Positions 35,833-46,300 of a stretch of DNA of 64,000 nt are shown here, in pieces. The stretch lies in contig NZ_CP018760.1 of NCBI RefSeq assembly GCF_001913155.1, positions 806,001-870,000 on the forward strand, written 5' to 3'. Numbering within the stretch: position 1 is the first letter of the stretch; each line of letters begins with the position of its first letter. The translations under genes were made by a program, and so were the position numbers. The notes under the pieces are model-generated. The model ran no database searches and was not told the origin of the DNA. It was given only the letters and a program-made list of their open reading frames with translations. This stretch comes from Maribacter hydrothermalis (lineage in GTDB: Bacteria > Bacteroidota > Bacteroidia > Flavobacteriales > Flavobacteriaceae).

Positions 35833-36927
35833 ATGACCATAAACGATATTACCAACATCATAGAAGAGCTTGCCCCATTAAGCTATGCCGAAGATTTTGA
35901 CAACGTAGGATTATTAGTCGGTGATGTTTCTACCGAAGTAACCGGCGTACTGGTTACCTTAGATACTTTAGAAAATGTAGTCGACGAAGCTATTGCTAAA
36001 AAGTGTAACTTAATTGTTAGTTTTCATCCTATTATTTTTAGTGGATTAAAAAAACTTACTGGTAAAACTTATGTAGAACGTGTAGTTATTAAAGCTATAA
36101 AAAATGACATTGCCATTTACACTAACCATACTGCACTGGATAACGCAAGACACGGTGTAAACAATAAAATTTGTGAAGTATTAGGCCTTACAAATACAAA
36201 AATCCTTATACCACAAAAACAAACCTTAAAAAAGCTAACCACTTTTGTGCCTGTTGACCATGTTGAAGAAGTAAAAGTGGCGATATTCAAAGCCGGAGCT
36301 GGTAAAATAGGTAATTATTCTAATTGTAGTTTTTCTACTGAAGGCCAAGGAACATATTTAGCAAATGAAAAAGCTAACCCAACAAAAGGTACTATTGGTG
36401 AAATACACACCGAAAAAGAAGTCTTGTTAACGTGCGTTTTTAATAGGAATGACGAACGGGCTATTATTAAAGATTTAATTTCGAGCCACCCTTACGAAGA
36501 GGTTGCCTACGATATTCATACCCTAGATAATACGAACCCATATATTGGTATGGGAATGGTTGGCGAATTAGAAAAAGAAGTGACTGAAATAGAATTTTTT
36601 AAGGATTTGAAGGTGAAAATGAAGGCACATACCATTAGACATTCAAAATTTTCAAAAAAACCAATTAGAAAAATTGCAGTATTAGGAGGTAGTGGTTCAT
36701 TTGCCATAGGAGCTGCAAAAGCAGCAGGAGTCGATGTTTTCATTACTGCAGACCTAAAATACCATCAATTTTATGAGGCTGAAAATCAATTAGTATTAGC
36801 CGATATTGGACACTTTGAAACTGAGCAGTTTACAAAAAACCTTTTAGTTGATTATCTTACGAAAAAAATTCCTAATTTTGCAGTCCATTTATCGGAAAGT
36901 ATAACAAATCCCATCAATTATTTTTAA
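35833..36927 (+). CDS. Nif3-like dinuclear metal-centre protein
   Basis: A 364-residue protein of the Nif3/YqfO family, annotated in databases as GTP cyclohydrolase I type 2 homologues though that activity is doubtful. The metal-site motifs are SFHPIIFSGLKKL, YTNHTALDNARHGVNN and, near the C-terminus, FITADLKYHQFYEAE with LADIGHFETEQF. The central segment (about 130-235) is the PII/CutA-like inserted domain of the long family form. The start was set at MTINDITNIIEEL; the open frame runs on into lpxK but has no other support. The C4-ribbon-like gene follows after 1 bp. Confidence 0.9.
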   Translation: MTINDITNIIEELAPLSYAEDFDNVGLLVGDVSTEVTGVLVTLDTLENVVDEAIAKKCNLIVSFHPIIFSGLKKLTGKTYVERVVIKAIKNDIAIYTNHTALDNARHGVNNKICEVLGLTNTKILIPQKQTLKKLTTFVPVDHVEEVKVAIFKAGAGKIGNYSNCSFSTEGQGTYLANEKANPTKGTIGEIHTEKEVLLTCVFNRNDERAIIKDLISSHPYEEVAYDIHTLDNTNPYIGMGMVGELEKEVTEIEFFKDLKVKMKAHTIRHSKFSKKPIRKIAVLGGSGSFAIGAAKAAGVDVFITADLKYHQFYEAENQLVLADIGHFETEQFTKNLLVDYLTKKIPNFAVHLSESITNPINYF

Positions 36928-36928
36928 T

Positions 36929-37708
36929 ATGGCAAAAAAAGAAGATTCCTCTGTAGAAGCAAAGTTAAGAGCATTATATGATTTGCAATTAATTGATTCT
37001 AGAGTTGATGAAATAAGGAATGTTCGTGGAGAACTACCTTTAGAAGTAGAAGATTTGGAAGATGAAGTCCTTGGCCTAAAAACGAGAATGGACAAACTTA
37101 AATCTGACCTAGAAAATATTAATTTTGAAATCGGTGCCAAGAAAAATCTTATTGAAGAGGCAAAGGCTTTAATTAAAAAATACGGCGAGCAGCAAAAAAA
37201 TGTTCGTAACAGTAGAGAATTTAATTCTATCAGCAAAGAATTAGAATTTCAAGAATTAGAAATACAATTAGCTGAAAAGAACATTAAAGAGTTTAAAGCT
37301 CAAATAGACCAAAAGAAAGCGGTTATTTCTGAAACGAAAGAGCGTTTATCTGAGCGCGATTCGCATTTGAAACACAAAAAAAGTGAATTAAACGCAATTC
37401 TTGCGGAAACTGAGAAAGAGGAGAAAGCATTACTAGAGGAATCAATCAAATTTCAAGATAAAATTGAAGAACGTTTGGTTAAAGCATATGCTCGTATTCG
37501 CAACAATGTAAAGAATGGCTTAGCTGTTGTTCCAATTGAAAGAGGTGCATCTGGTGGTTCTTTCTTTACTATTCCACCTCAAGTACAGGTAGAAATTGCT
37601 TCTAGAAAGAAAATTATCACCGATGAACATAGTGGTCGTATTTTGGTAGACCCAACGTTAGCTGAAGAAGAAAGTGAAAAAATGAAAAAAATGTTCGCTA
37701 AATTATAA
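36929..37708 (+). CDS. C4-type zinc-ribbon-like coiled-coil protein lacking its cysteines
   Basis: A 259-residue protein with a long antiparallel coiled coil (about 10-185) and a C-terminal segment that aligns with the C4 zinc ribbon of the CT398/YbgI-linked family. The conserved GxAVVPIERGA and IPPQVQVEIASRKKII surround the ribbon, but the four expected Cys are Ser208, Ser211, Asp232 and Ser235 (GASGGSFF and DEHSGRIL). The spacing (x2 and x2) is kept, so the fold is probably retained without zinc. It starts one base after the Nif3-like gene, a conserved pairing. Molecular role unknown. Confidence 0.85.
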   Translation: MAKKEDSSVEAKLRALYDLQLIDSRVDEIRNVRGELPLEVEDLEDEVLGLKTRMDKLKSDLENINFEIGAKKNLIEEAKALIKKYGEQQKNVRNSREFNSISKELEFQELEIQLAEKNIKEFKAQIDQKKAVISETKERLSERDSHLKHKKSELNAILAETEKEEKALLEESIKFQDKIEERLVKAYARIRNNVKNGLAVVPIERGASGGSFFTIPPQVQVEIASRKKIITDEHSGRILVDPTLAEEESEKMKKMFAKL

Positions 37709-37730
37709 TAGCATACATGCTACATATTTA

Positions 37731-37761
37731 AAAAAGCCATCCTTAAAAGATGGCTTTTTTT
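37731..37761 (+). terminator. Intrinsic terminator of the Nif3/ribbon operon
   Basis: AAAAAGCCATC (37731-37741) pairs perfectly with GATGGCTTTTT (37749-37759) around a 7-base loop, and T continues after it. Confidence 0.9.
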
Positions 37762-37777
37762 GTTTAAATTCATTATT

Positions 37778-38191
37778 ATGAATTTATTAAAGATCAGCTT
37801 AATTTTTATTATGATGTTAAGCATAAATGCAGGAGCCCAAAATTTATCTGATTTCCAATGGAAGAATAGAATAGTAATTCTTTATAAAAGTGATGCTAAT
37901 ATTACCGATGTAAAATCTGCCTTGGAAATTGTTAAAAACAACTCTTCTGGAATAAACGAAAGAGATATACATGTTTTTGTCTACAAAGACAATGTATTTT
38001 ATACCACCAACGGTAAAGCCACAAATATCAAGAAATCTAATTGGCTACCAAAATCCTATGATGGCTATGCTTTAATTGGAAAAGATGGCGGCATAAAATC
38101 AAATAGCCCTTATCCTTTTAAAATACAACAACTCTTTGACTTAATTGACAGTATGCCAATGCGCAAAAGTGAAATGAAGTCTAACAGGTAG
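37778..38191 (+). CDS. DUF4174 secreted protein
   Basis: A 137-residue protein with a signal peptide (residues 1-20, ending INAGAQ) and a single DUF4174 domain, a thioredoxin-like fold without a CxxC: FQWKNRIVILYKSD, the ERDIHVFVYKD strand and GYALIGKDGGIKSN at the C-terminal part. It starts 17 bp after the terminator; the ATG at 37778 was preferred to an earlier TTG. The stop abuts the converging kmo stop with no spacer. Function unknown. Confidence 0.8.
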   Translation: MNLLKISLIFIMMLSINAGAQNLSDFQWKNRIVILYKSDANITDVKSALEIVKNNSSGINERDIHVFVYKDNVFYTTNGKATNIKKSNWLPKSYDGYALIGKDGGIKSNSPYPFKIQQLFDLIDSMPMRKSEMKSNR

Positions 38192-39535
38192 TTAACCCAA
38201 GAGTTTAAGCATAAGCTCTTCTACTTCCTTACTATTCCATTTTTCTGCAATACCAGTTGTTTTCATGACTTCTTGCATAATCTCTTCTTGAGCATCACCC
38301 TCTGCAAGTGCTTCCGCATAAGGTCTATTGGAAAAAGTAACCCTACTATATGCCGGAACCCATTTCTCCGGATGCTTGGCAGCAAAGTGTTTTTCAATTT
38401 TCTTTTGAAGTAAGAAATTGGCATCTGCGGTTTTACTACTCATTTCTACAAAATTTCGATAGCTCAACTCTGCAATGGCATCGGCATTTGGTTTGCGTCT
38501 TTCTTGATAGGTGGTAAAAATACGTTCCCAATCGTTACCCAATTCTTGAATTATTTCATCTAATACAAAAATATCTTCAAAGCCAGCATTCATTCCCTGG
38601 CCGTAAAACGGTACTATAGCATGGGCAGAGTCACCGACAAGAGCAACTTTGTCCCAATAAGTCCATGGGTAGCATTTCATTGTTACCATGGCGCTGGTAG
38701 GGTTTTTAAAAAAATCTTCAGTAAGGTTCTCTATTTCATCTTTTACATTCGGGAAATAAGTTTTGAAAAAATGAACTGCATCTTTTTTAGTCTTTATACT
38801 ATCAAAAGAAACGTTTCCCTCAAAGGGCATAAACAAGGTACACGTAAAACTACCATCTAGGTTTGGCATTGCAATAAACATAAACTTGCCCCGTGGCCAA
38901 ATATGAAAAGAATTTTTATCTAATTTATGCGTACCATCACTGTTGGCAGGAATCGTTAATTCTTTATAACCTACATCAATAAAGTCTTGTGAATAATCAA
39001 ACCTACTGCGGCGCTGCATTTTATGCCGTACTCTTGAGAATGCACCGTCACAGCCAAAAACCAAATCAAATGGATACTCTGTCCACTCTCCCTTTTCACT
39101 GTCCCCGGTAAATACTTTGGCCTCTGGCAAATCTATATCCCAAACTTTTTCTTCAAAACGAAAATCTACACCGTTTTTTTCTGCAAGATCTATCATTCGT
39201 TTATTAAGAACTCCTCTAGAAATTGACCAAATAGCTTCTCCATCCTTACCATATTTTTGATAATATTCTGGCTGGCCAATTACATGCATTGCTCTTTTAT
39301 ATAGCGGTATGGCTATTTTTTTTATTTCCTCTTCTATTCCAACTGTTTTCAGTGCATTCCAACCTCTATTGCTCATCGCAAGATTAATAGATCTACCCGA
39401 AAATTCAATATTTCTAATATCCGGTCTTCTATCAAAAACAGTAATTTGATGTCCGTATCTTTTTAAGTAGATCGCGAGTAAAGAACCTACGAGTCCCGAG
39501 CCAATAATGGCAATGTTTTTTATATTTTGGGTCAT
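38192..39535 (-). CDS. kmo: Kynurenine 3-monooxygenase (FAD-dependent)
   Basis: Class A flavoprotein monooxygenase that hydroxylates L-kynurenine to 3-hydroxykynurenine in the tryptophan-to-NAD/kynurenine route. The FAD dinucleotide motif is IIGSGLVGSLLAIYLKRYGH (about 8-27), followed by FSGRSINLAMSNRG, the GD motif region ALVGDSAHAIVPFYGQGMNA and FGCDGAFSRVRHKM. Length of 447 matches bacterial KMO. No kynureninase or other kyn gene is adjacent, so the pathway partners are elsewhere. Related family members could act on other aromatics, but the SINLAMSNRG and PFYGQGMNAGFED regions fit KMO. Confidence 0.9.
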   Translation of the reverse strand: MTQNIKNIAIIGSGLVGSLLAIYLKRYGHQITVFDRRPDIRNIEFSGRSINLAMSNRGWNALKTVGIEEEIKKIAIPLYKRAMHVIGQPEYYQKYGKDGEAIWSISRGVLNKRMIDLAEKNGVDFRFEEKVWDIDLPEAKVFTGDSEKGEWTEYPFDLVFGCDGAFSRVRHKMQRRSRFDYSQDFIDVGYKELTIPANSDGTHKLDKNSFHIWPRGKFMFIAMPNLDGSFTCTLFMPFEGNVSFDSIKTKKDAVHFFKTYFPNVKDEIENLTEDFFKNPTSAMVTMKCYPWTYWDKVALVGDSAHAIVPFYGQGMNAGFEDIFVLDEIIQELGNDWERIFTTYQERRKPNADAIAELSYRNFVEMSSKTADANFLLQKKIEKHFAAKHPEKWVPAYSRVTFSNRPYAEALAEGDAQEEIMQEVMKTTGIAEKWNSKEVEELMLKLLG

Positions 39536-39785
39536 GCTTGTGGCCTTACGCCAACATTAAGTGAATGTTAAAAATATGAAATAATGACCTATTTACACCA
39601 TTTAACAAACAAACAAAATAATTCATTTTTAAAACTTAAAGTAAAATTTTATTAAAAAAAAAGCTATTCATCACTACTAATTCTCTAATTAAATAGTATT
39701 CAAAATCATAATTATGTTACCCAAAAACGGAGTATTCCACAGTAAATTTTCTAACAATTTAGTTAGAGCACTAATATGAAAATAG

Positions 39786-39816
39786 CACCTTTTAATACCT
39801 ATTAAAGGGTGTTTTT
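39786..39816 (+). terminator. Orphan terminator-like hairpin upstream of the giant gene
   Basis: CACCTTTTAAT (39786-39796) pairs with ATTAAAGGGTG (39801-39811), one G-U pair, 4-base loop, followed by five T. On the plus strand no gene ends upstream, so it implies an unannotated transcript or a control point in the giant gene's leader. Confidence 0.55.
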
Positions 39817-40318
39817 AACTATACTTTAATTTGTTAAAATTACGGTAAAACATCATTCCATGTTTTTCATATAATTACGTCCTTAACCCCCTGTATTCAG
39901 TCGATTAACCCTAGTAATTAACTGTACTTTTTTCAATTGTTTAACAACTATTTTAACACTCTACAACAAAACAATTAAAAGTATAAAATCTACTATTAAT
40001 TCAAATATTATAATAAAATCAAAAATCAACACATATTAATATGCTGATTTTCAGTTATTTATAAGACTTAACTAATTAGTATCATACTTTTAAAAAAATA
40101 AAGAAAGAATTGGACTACAAATTAAAAACCACAAATTTCAAGAGCTTCACAACAACAATTAAATTTTAACGAACATTCATCGTTATTTAGCCACTGTACG
40201 CTCATCGATGAACAACACATCAAAAGCTCGTGTAGATTACTAAAATATTTATTCTTGTAATAGCAGAATACTGTTTTCCATATCTACTTTGAAATATGAA
40301 TTAGTTACACCTAGACTT

Positions 40319-40354
40319 TAGGATAATGTTAAAACCATTTATAACATTTTCCTA
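40319..40354. promoter_or_regulatory. Inverted repeat shortly before the giant gene
   Basis: TAGGATAATGTTA (40319-40331) and TAACATTTTCCTA (40342-40354) form a 13-bp inverted repeat with one mismatch around a 10-base centre, 42 bp before the ATG. The AATGTTAA core recurs at about 40354-40362. It could be a regulator operator or an mRNA hairpin near the start. Confidence 0.45.
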
Positions 40355-40396
40355 AATGTTAAGGTTTAAGAGATTATAGTTTCTGAATCGAAATTT

Positions 40397-43300
40397 ATGA
40401 CCAAAAAATTAACCGCAGTTATTTTCTGCATGCTATTTTGTTTATTTAGTACTTTTTTAAGGGCCCAATGTGAGAATGACAATGGTGGTTTTGAAGACGG
40501 CACTAATAATTATGTATTTCAATCTGGTTCATTGGTAGATACTAATCCTGCTAATGCTTTAGCTGGTACTTCATCAGCTTCCTTACCAACTACAGGGGCT
40601 TTAGTGGCAACTTCAAGCTACGTCATAAATCCAGGCGATGTTCTACATTTTAGCCTTTACGAAAAAACATTAGGAAACACAGGAGACATAGAAATTGCTA
40701 TAGCCTATTTTAACGGTGGCTCCAATTTACAAGGCGTTGATAATTTCTTAATTGCGGCAGATGGTCTTAATAATTACAAACAAAGCAATTATACCTCAAC
40801 AGCTCCTGCAGGCACAGCGTTTTTTCAAGTTCAAATAGTGAACAATACTGATGGCACGGTTTTTCTTGACAACCTTTGTTTAGGTTTTGTTACAGAAATT
40901 TGTGGTAATGGCATTGATGATGATGGTGATGGTTCAATTGATGAATACTGTTATAATATTTCTGATGCTAGCGCTACGGAAGGTGGCAATATGACTTTTA
41001 CCTTAACAACAACAACGCCTTTATTTTTTACAAGTAGAACCTTTAACCTAACATACGTAAATTTAAGTACTACAAATGCAGATTTTACAGGCCCAACAAC
41101 AGTAACCATTCCACCACTAGCAACTTCTGTAAACTTTACAGTAGTTGCGGAAGATGATGATTGGGTAGAAACTACTCAGCAGCAATTTGCAGTATACTTT
41201 TCAAGAAATACAAACGATGTAAATTTTGGAGATAGACAAGGTATTGGTACAATTATAGATACCGATGTTGCTCATGTTATTGGTGGTAATTATGATATTA
41301 CCGAGGGTGGTACTATAGCTTACGGACTGTCTTTATCTACAGGCACAAACTCTGGAGGTAGACAATATGTTGGTATAGAAGATACATATACTGTAAATTT
41401 TGAAGTTCAAGACCACGCAGCTTCTGTGAGTGCAGCTATAGATGGGTCTGATTTTAATATATTTAATACCACTGTAACATTCCCTGCTGGGTCTATAGCT
41501 GGTAGTCAAGTTTTTATTGATGTACCTACTATGGATGATACCATTGTAGAACCATCTGAAGAGTTCCATGGTGTAAAATCTCAAAACGCTACAGAAGCTA
41601 CTAAATATGGATCCGGACCTTCTAGAGTAACTATCAATACAGAAAGATCATCATTAAGAATACATGATAACGATACGGCTATAATAAATTTAACAGATGC
41701 CAGTATATTAGAAAATAGTGGTAATACCGATATTTCATTTACTTTAATTGGTGATGTTCAAAATGCATTCAACATAGATTTTACAACGAATGACAACACC
41801 GCCATTTCTGCTTCTGATTACACAACAAAGTCTGGAACCATTGCATTTATAGGTACAGATGGCGAAAATTTCACTGAATCATTTACTATTCTAGATGATA
41901 CTGTTACTGAGCCACAGGAGAACTTTGTGATAACACCTGCGTATAACCCAGCAATTCTTTCTTTGGCAAACTATGTACCGCAACAAATTTCATTTTTACC
42001 TGCTTCTTCTACTATTACAATTAATGATGATGATTTAGATTCAGATAATGATGGGGTAAGGGATGCTGTAGATTTAGATGATGATAATGATGGTATTTTA
42101 GATTCAGAAGAGGCTGTAGAATGTATAGATGATGACTACCTGGCATGGGAGTTTAATTCTCCAATTGGTACAATACAGGTTGATTATGTTCAAAATCCGG
42201 CCATAACAAATTGGCTAATTTCTTCCGCTTCAGATATAATCGTAGGTAGTGGATTAACAGATGCCTCACCAGGAGCAGAATTACAGATTAATGATTTAGA
42301 AGGAAATAATTACCCTGAAGCCCTAGCCAACAACGATTACATTGAAATTAGTTTTACAACTGGTACTGATTTAACTTATCCGGTTATAGAGCGTATGGGC
42401 TTAAATTGGTTTCAAAATTCTGATGGAACCACTATTGGTAATGCCTATGATGCGGCTATTGCAATTTCTAAGGATAACTTTGTAACGTCTTCCCTACTAA
42501 ACTCAGATGTACGTATTAACTATCCAACGAACGGAGTTTCTGAATTTTTCGATTTAACCCAAAACGGGGTAAAATATTACTTAGAAGAAAGTACTACATA
42601 TACCGTACGTATCTATGCCTATAACCAACAAAGTGATGGCAATGTTGCCTATTCGGTATTTGATGATCTAACCTTAAGATTATCATCTTGCTTAGAACAA
42701 GATACTGATACTGACAACCTTCCTGATCATTTGGATGCTGATAGTGATGGTGACGGATGTAATGATGCCATTGAAGCCGGCCATACAGACCCTGATGGTG
42801 ACGGCTATTTAGGTAATTCCCCAATAGTCGTAGACAATGTAACTGGCCAAGTAACCGGTCAAGGAGGTTATACAGGTACTGATAGCAAAGTTACGAATGC
42901 AAATCAAACTGTTTCCGTAAATACGCAACCTATAGATCAAATTGCTAATATTGGAGACAATGTAACCTTTAATACTGCGATCACCGGTACCGCTTTAACA
43001 TACCAGTGGGAATTGAGTACTGATGATGGATCCTCATGGACACCCATTGCAGATAGCGGAATTTATTCAGGTGCTACTACTACCACACTTACGTTAACTG
43101 CCATTACTAGTACAGAACATTCTAATCAATATAGATTAATAGCAACAGATAGCGAGAATTTATGTACTCCAGATACAATTACAAATGAAGTAATTCTTTT
43201 TATAAAACCAGTTATTACTATTGCCGATGCAACTATTGCCGAAGGCAACAATCTTGACTTTATAGTTACTCTTTCGCATGCAGTAAATGAAGTGATAACA

Positions 43301-46300
43301 TTTGATTTATCGTATTCAAATATTACAACAACAGGTTTAGATTATACTTCTGTTGCTAATTTTTCGATACCTATTAACACAGTAAGTACAAGTTTGCTAG
43401 TACCCGCAATTGACGATGCTCTTATTGAAAACGATGAGACTTTTACATTGGGTATGACTAATGCTTCAACAAATGCTGGTAATATTACAGATACGGCAAG
43501 CGGTACAATTACAAATGTTAATACTCCATTGGCGGGCGAAGGTATATCTATTACAGACTTTTCAATTAATGAAAATGTCGGCACTGTAGATTTCTTAGTT
43601 ACCTACACCGGTCCTAATGTTCAAGATTCTTTTACAGTAGATTATGCCATTACAGATGCAACTACAACAGCTGGAACGGACTATAATGTAAATCTTACTG
43701 GTCAAGTTACTTTTCCTGCAGGTACAGTTAATGGCGACATACAACCTATACTTTTAGCTATTACCGATGATACGGTTATAGAAGGTAATGAAAGTTTAAA
43801 TATTCTTTTATCAAATAGTTCCAATAGTCAAATTGCTATTGCTGATGCCAATGCCACAGGTACGATCATTGATAATGATACTACCCCTACTACCGGTTTA
43901 TCTGTTTCTGATTTTAGTGTTAACGAGTCACTAGCCTCGGCAAACTTTGTAGTAACTTATAACGGTAGTAATGTAAAAAATGCATTTACGGCTGATTATA
44001 TCATTACAAATGGCACCGCAATTTCTGGGTCGGATTACACCGCTTTGTTAACGGGTCAAATTTCTTTTCCGGCCGGCACAACAAATGGTGCTACACAGTC
44101 TATTAATGTTATTATAATTGATGATCTTGTAATAGAAGGAAGTGAGAACATCAATTTTGAACTTACAAATATTTCTACTAGCCTATTAAATTTAGTTGAT
44201 GCGACTGCTATTGGAACAATACTAGATAATGATACAAAAACCACTACAACAGGTTTATCCGTAGCTGACCTTAACGTAAATGAAGCCGCAGGAAACAGCA
44301 ATTTTGTTATCACCTATAATGGTCCGGAAATTCAAAATGCATTCTCTGTAGATTATACGATTACAGATGTAACCACAGCTTCAGGTACAGATTATAGCGC
44401 AGTATCAACTGGAGTAATAAATTTCCCTGCGGGGACTATTAATGGTGACCAACAAACGGTAAGTGTAACTATTATTGAAGATTTGATTATTGAAAACAAT
44501 GAGACATTTAATTTTAACCTATCAAATCTTTCTACGACTTTAATAAACCTGGTAGATGCTAATGGCATTGGTACCATAACTGATAATGATATAAAAACAC
44601 CTACCACAGGCTTATCGACTTCAGATTTCTCAGTAGCCGAATCTGCAGGTAGTTCTAATTTTATAATTACCTATAATGGAAATACGGTACAAAATGGTTT
44701 TACCGTAGACTATACAATTTCAAATGGTACCGCTACTTCTGGAAAAGATTACAATGCAGTTTTAAATGGTCAAATTTTATTTCCGGCCGGTACAGCAAAC
44801 GGTGACCAACAATTAGTTGCAGTTACTATTTTAGAAGATACTTTTATTGAAGCAAATGAGGAACTGAACATACAACTATCAAATTTGTCAACTACATTAA
44901 TAAATATTGTTGATGCAAATGGCACAGGTACAATTACAGATAATGACAATACCCCAACAAGTGGAATTGATTTTCAAAATCTTACTGTTACCGTTGTAGA
45001 GGGTGATCCGGGTGATTCAGTTTCCGCAACCTTCGTTGTTGAATTTAAAGGTGATATTGATACTGGAGAATCTATACAAGTAGACTATTTTGTAAATAAT
45101 GGTACAGCTGCAAATGCTACAGATTTTACACCTAACCCTACCGTTCAAACCTTAACTTTTACGAATGTAAATAAATTAAGAAATATTGTTGTCCCTATTA
45201 TAAGTGACAATACTGTGGAGAATGAAGAAAACTATTTTGTAAACCTGATTGCTATTCGTTCTAATGTAAATATTGGATTATTGAATAATAGTGCTACTGG
45301 TATTATTACAGATGACGATGGTGGTGTACTGTCAGTCTCAGGGTTTAGTATTATTGAACAGACTAATGGTGCTAATTTTGATGTCATTTATCTAGGTGAT
45401 AGAGTTACAGGAGGTTTCACCGTTAATTACACCATTACCGATATATCTACCACTTCTAATGTAGATTACAATGTAACAGCCCCTACCGGTACTTTAACCT
45501 TTAGTGGTATAGATAACGAAATACGGTCTGTCGTAGTAAATGTTATTGGGGATAATTTTATTGAAAATAATGAAGATTTAAGAATAGTTATTTCTAACCC
45601 ATCTGTTAGTCAGGTGGCTATTTCGCCTACCGGTTCACAGGCAATAGGTACAATTGTTAACGATGATAATGGTAGTATTGCGGTGTCTGGTTTCTCTGTC
45701 AATGAGTACAACTCAACCGCTAATTTTAATTTTACCTATACTGGAAAACCTATTCAGGGTGGGTTTACGGTAAATTATCAAATTTCAAATGGCACAGCCA
45801 CATCGGGATCAGATTACACTGTTTCATCGCCAACAGGTACTTTAAGTTTTAGCGGGACTACTGGCCAAGTTGTTCAAGTACCAGTTAATATAGTACAAGA
45901 TGCCATTTTAGAAGGTAATGAAAACTTGAGTGCTACAATTACTCAAGTAACTCCTTCATTAATTTCAATAAGCAATGCAACTGCAACAGGTACCATAATA
46001 GATATTAATCACCAACCTAATGCTGTTGATGATGCATTTGTGGTATTTGGCACAACTGATATGCCCATTTTAGCAAACGATGATTATGGTTTTGATGGCC
46101 CTGCGGCGGTAAATCCATTACAAATTGTTGCTAGCCCAATAAACGGAACCGTTGTAATTAGAGATAATGGTACACCTAGTAATAGTACGGATGATTATTT
46201 TGAATATCAACCAAGTCCTTCTTTTAATGGAAATGATTCTTTTACCTACAGAATTACGGATTCCAATGGTTCTACAGATACAGCTGTAGTAAATATATAT

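Larger units (their letters stand above)
39536..40396. other. 861-bp AT-rich spacer upstream of the giant gene
   Basis: No coding gene was seen here. The spacer lies between kmo and the giant gene and is rich in inverted repeats: a terminator-like hairpin (39786-39816), a long imperfect hairpin with arms AAAATCA (40022-40028) and TGATTTT (40045-40051) around the palindrome CATATTAATATG, an inverted TTCATCG/CGATGAA pair (40176-40182 and 40206-40212) overlapping the palindrome TCATCGATGA, and the inverted repeat at 40319-40354. No convincing TAnnTTTG promoter was found. Confidence 0.6.
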
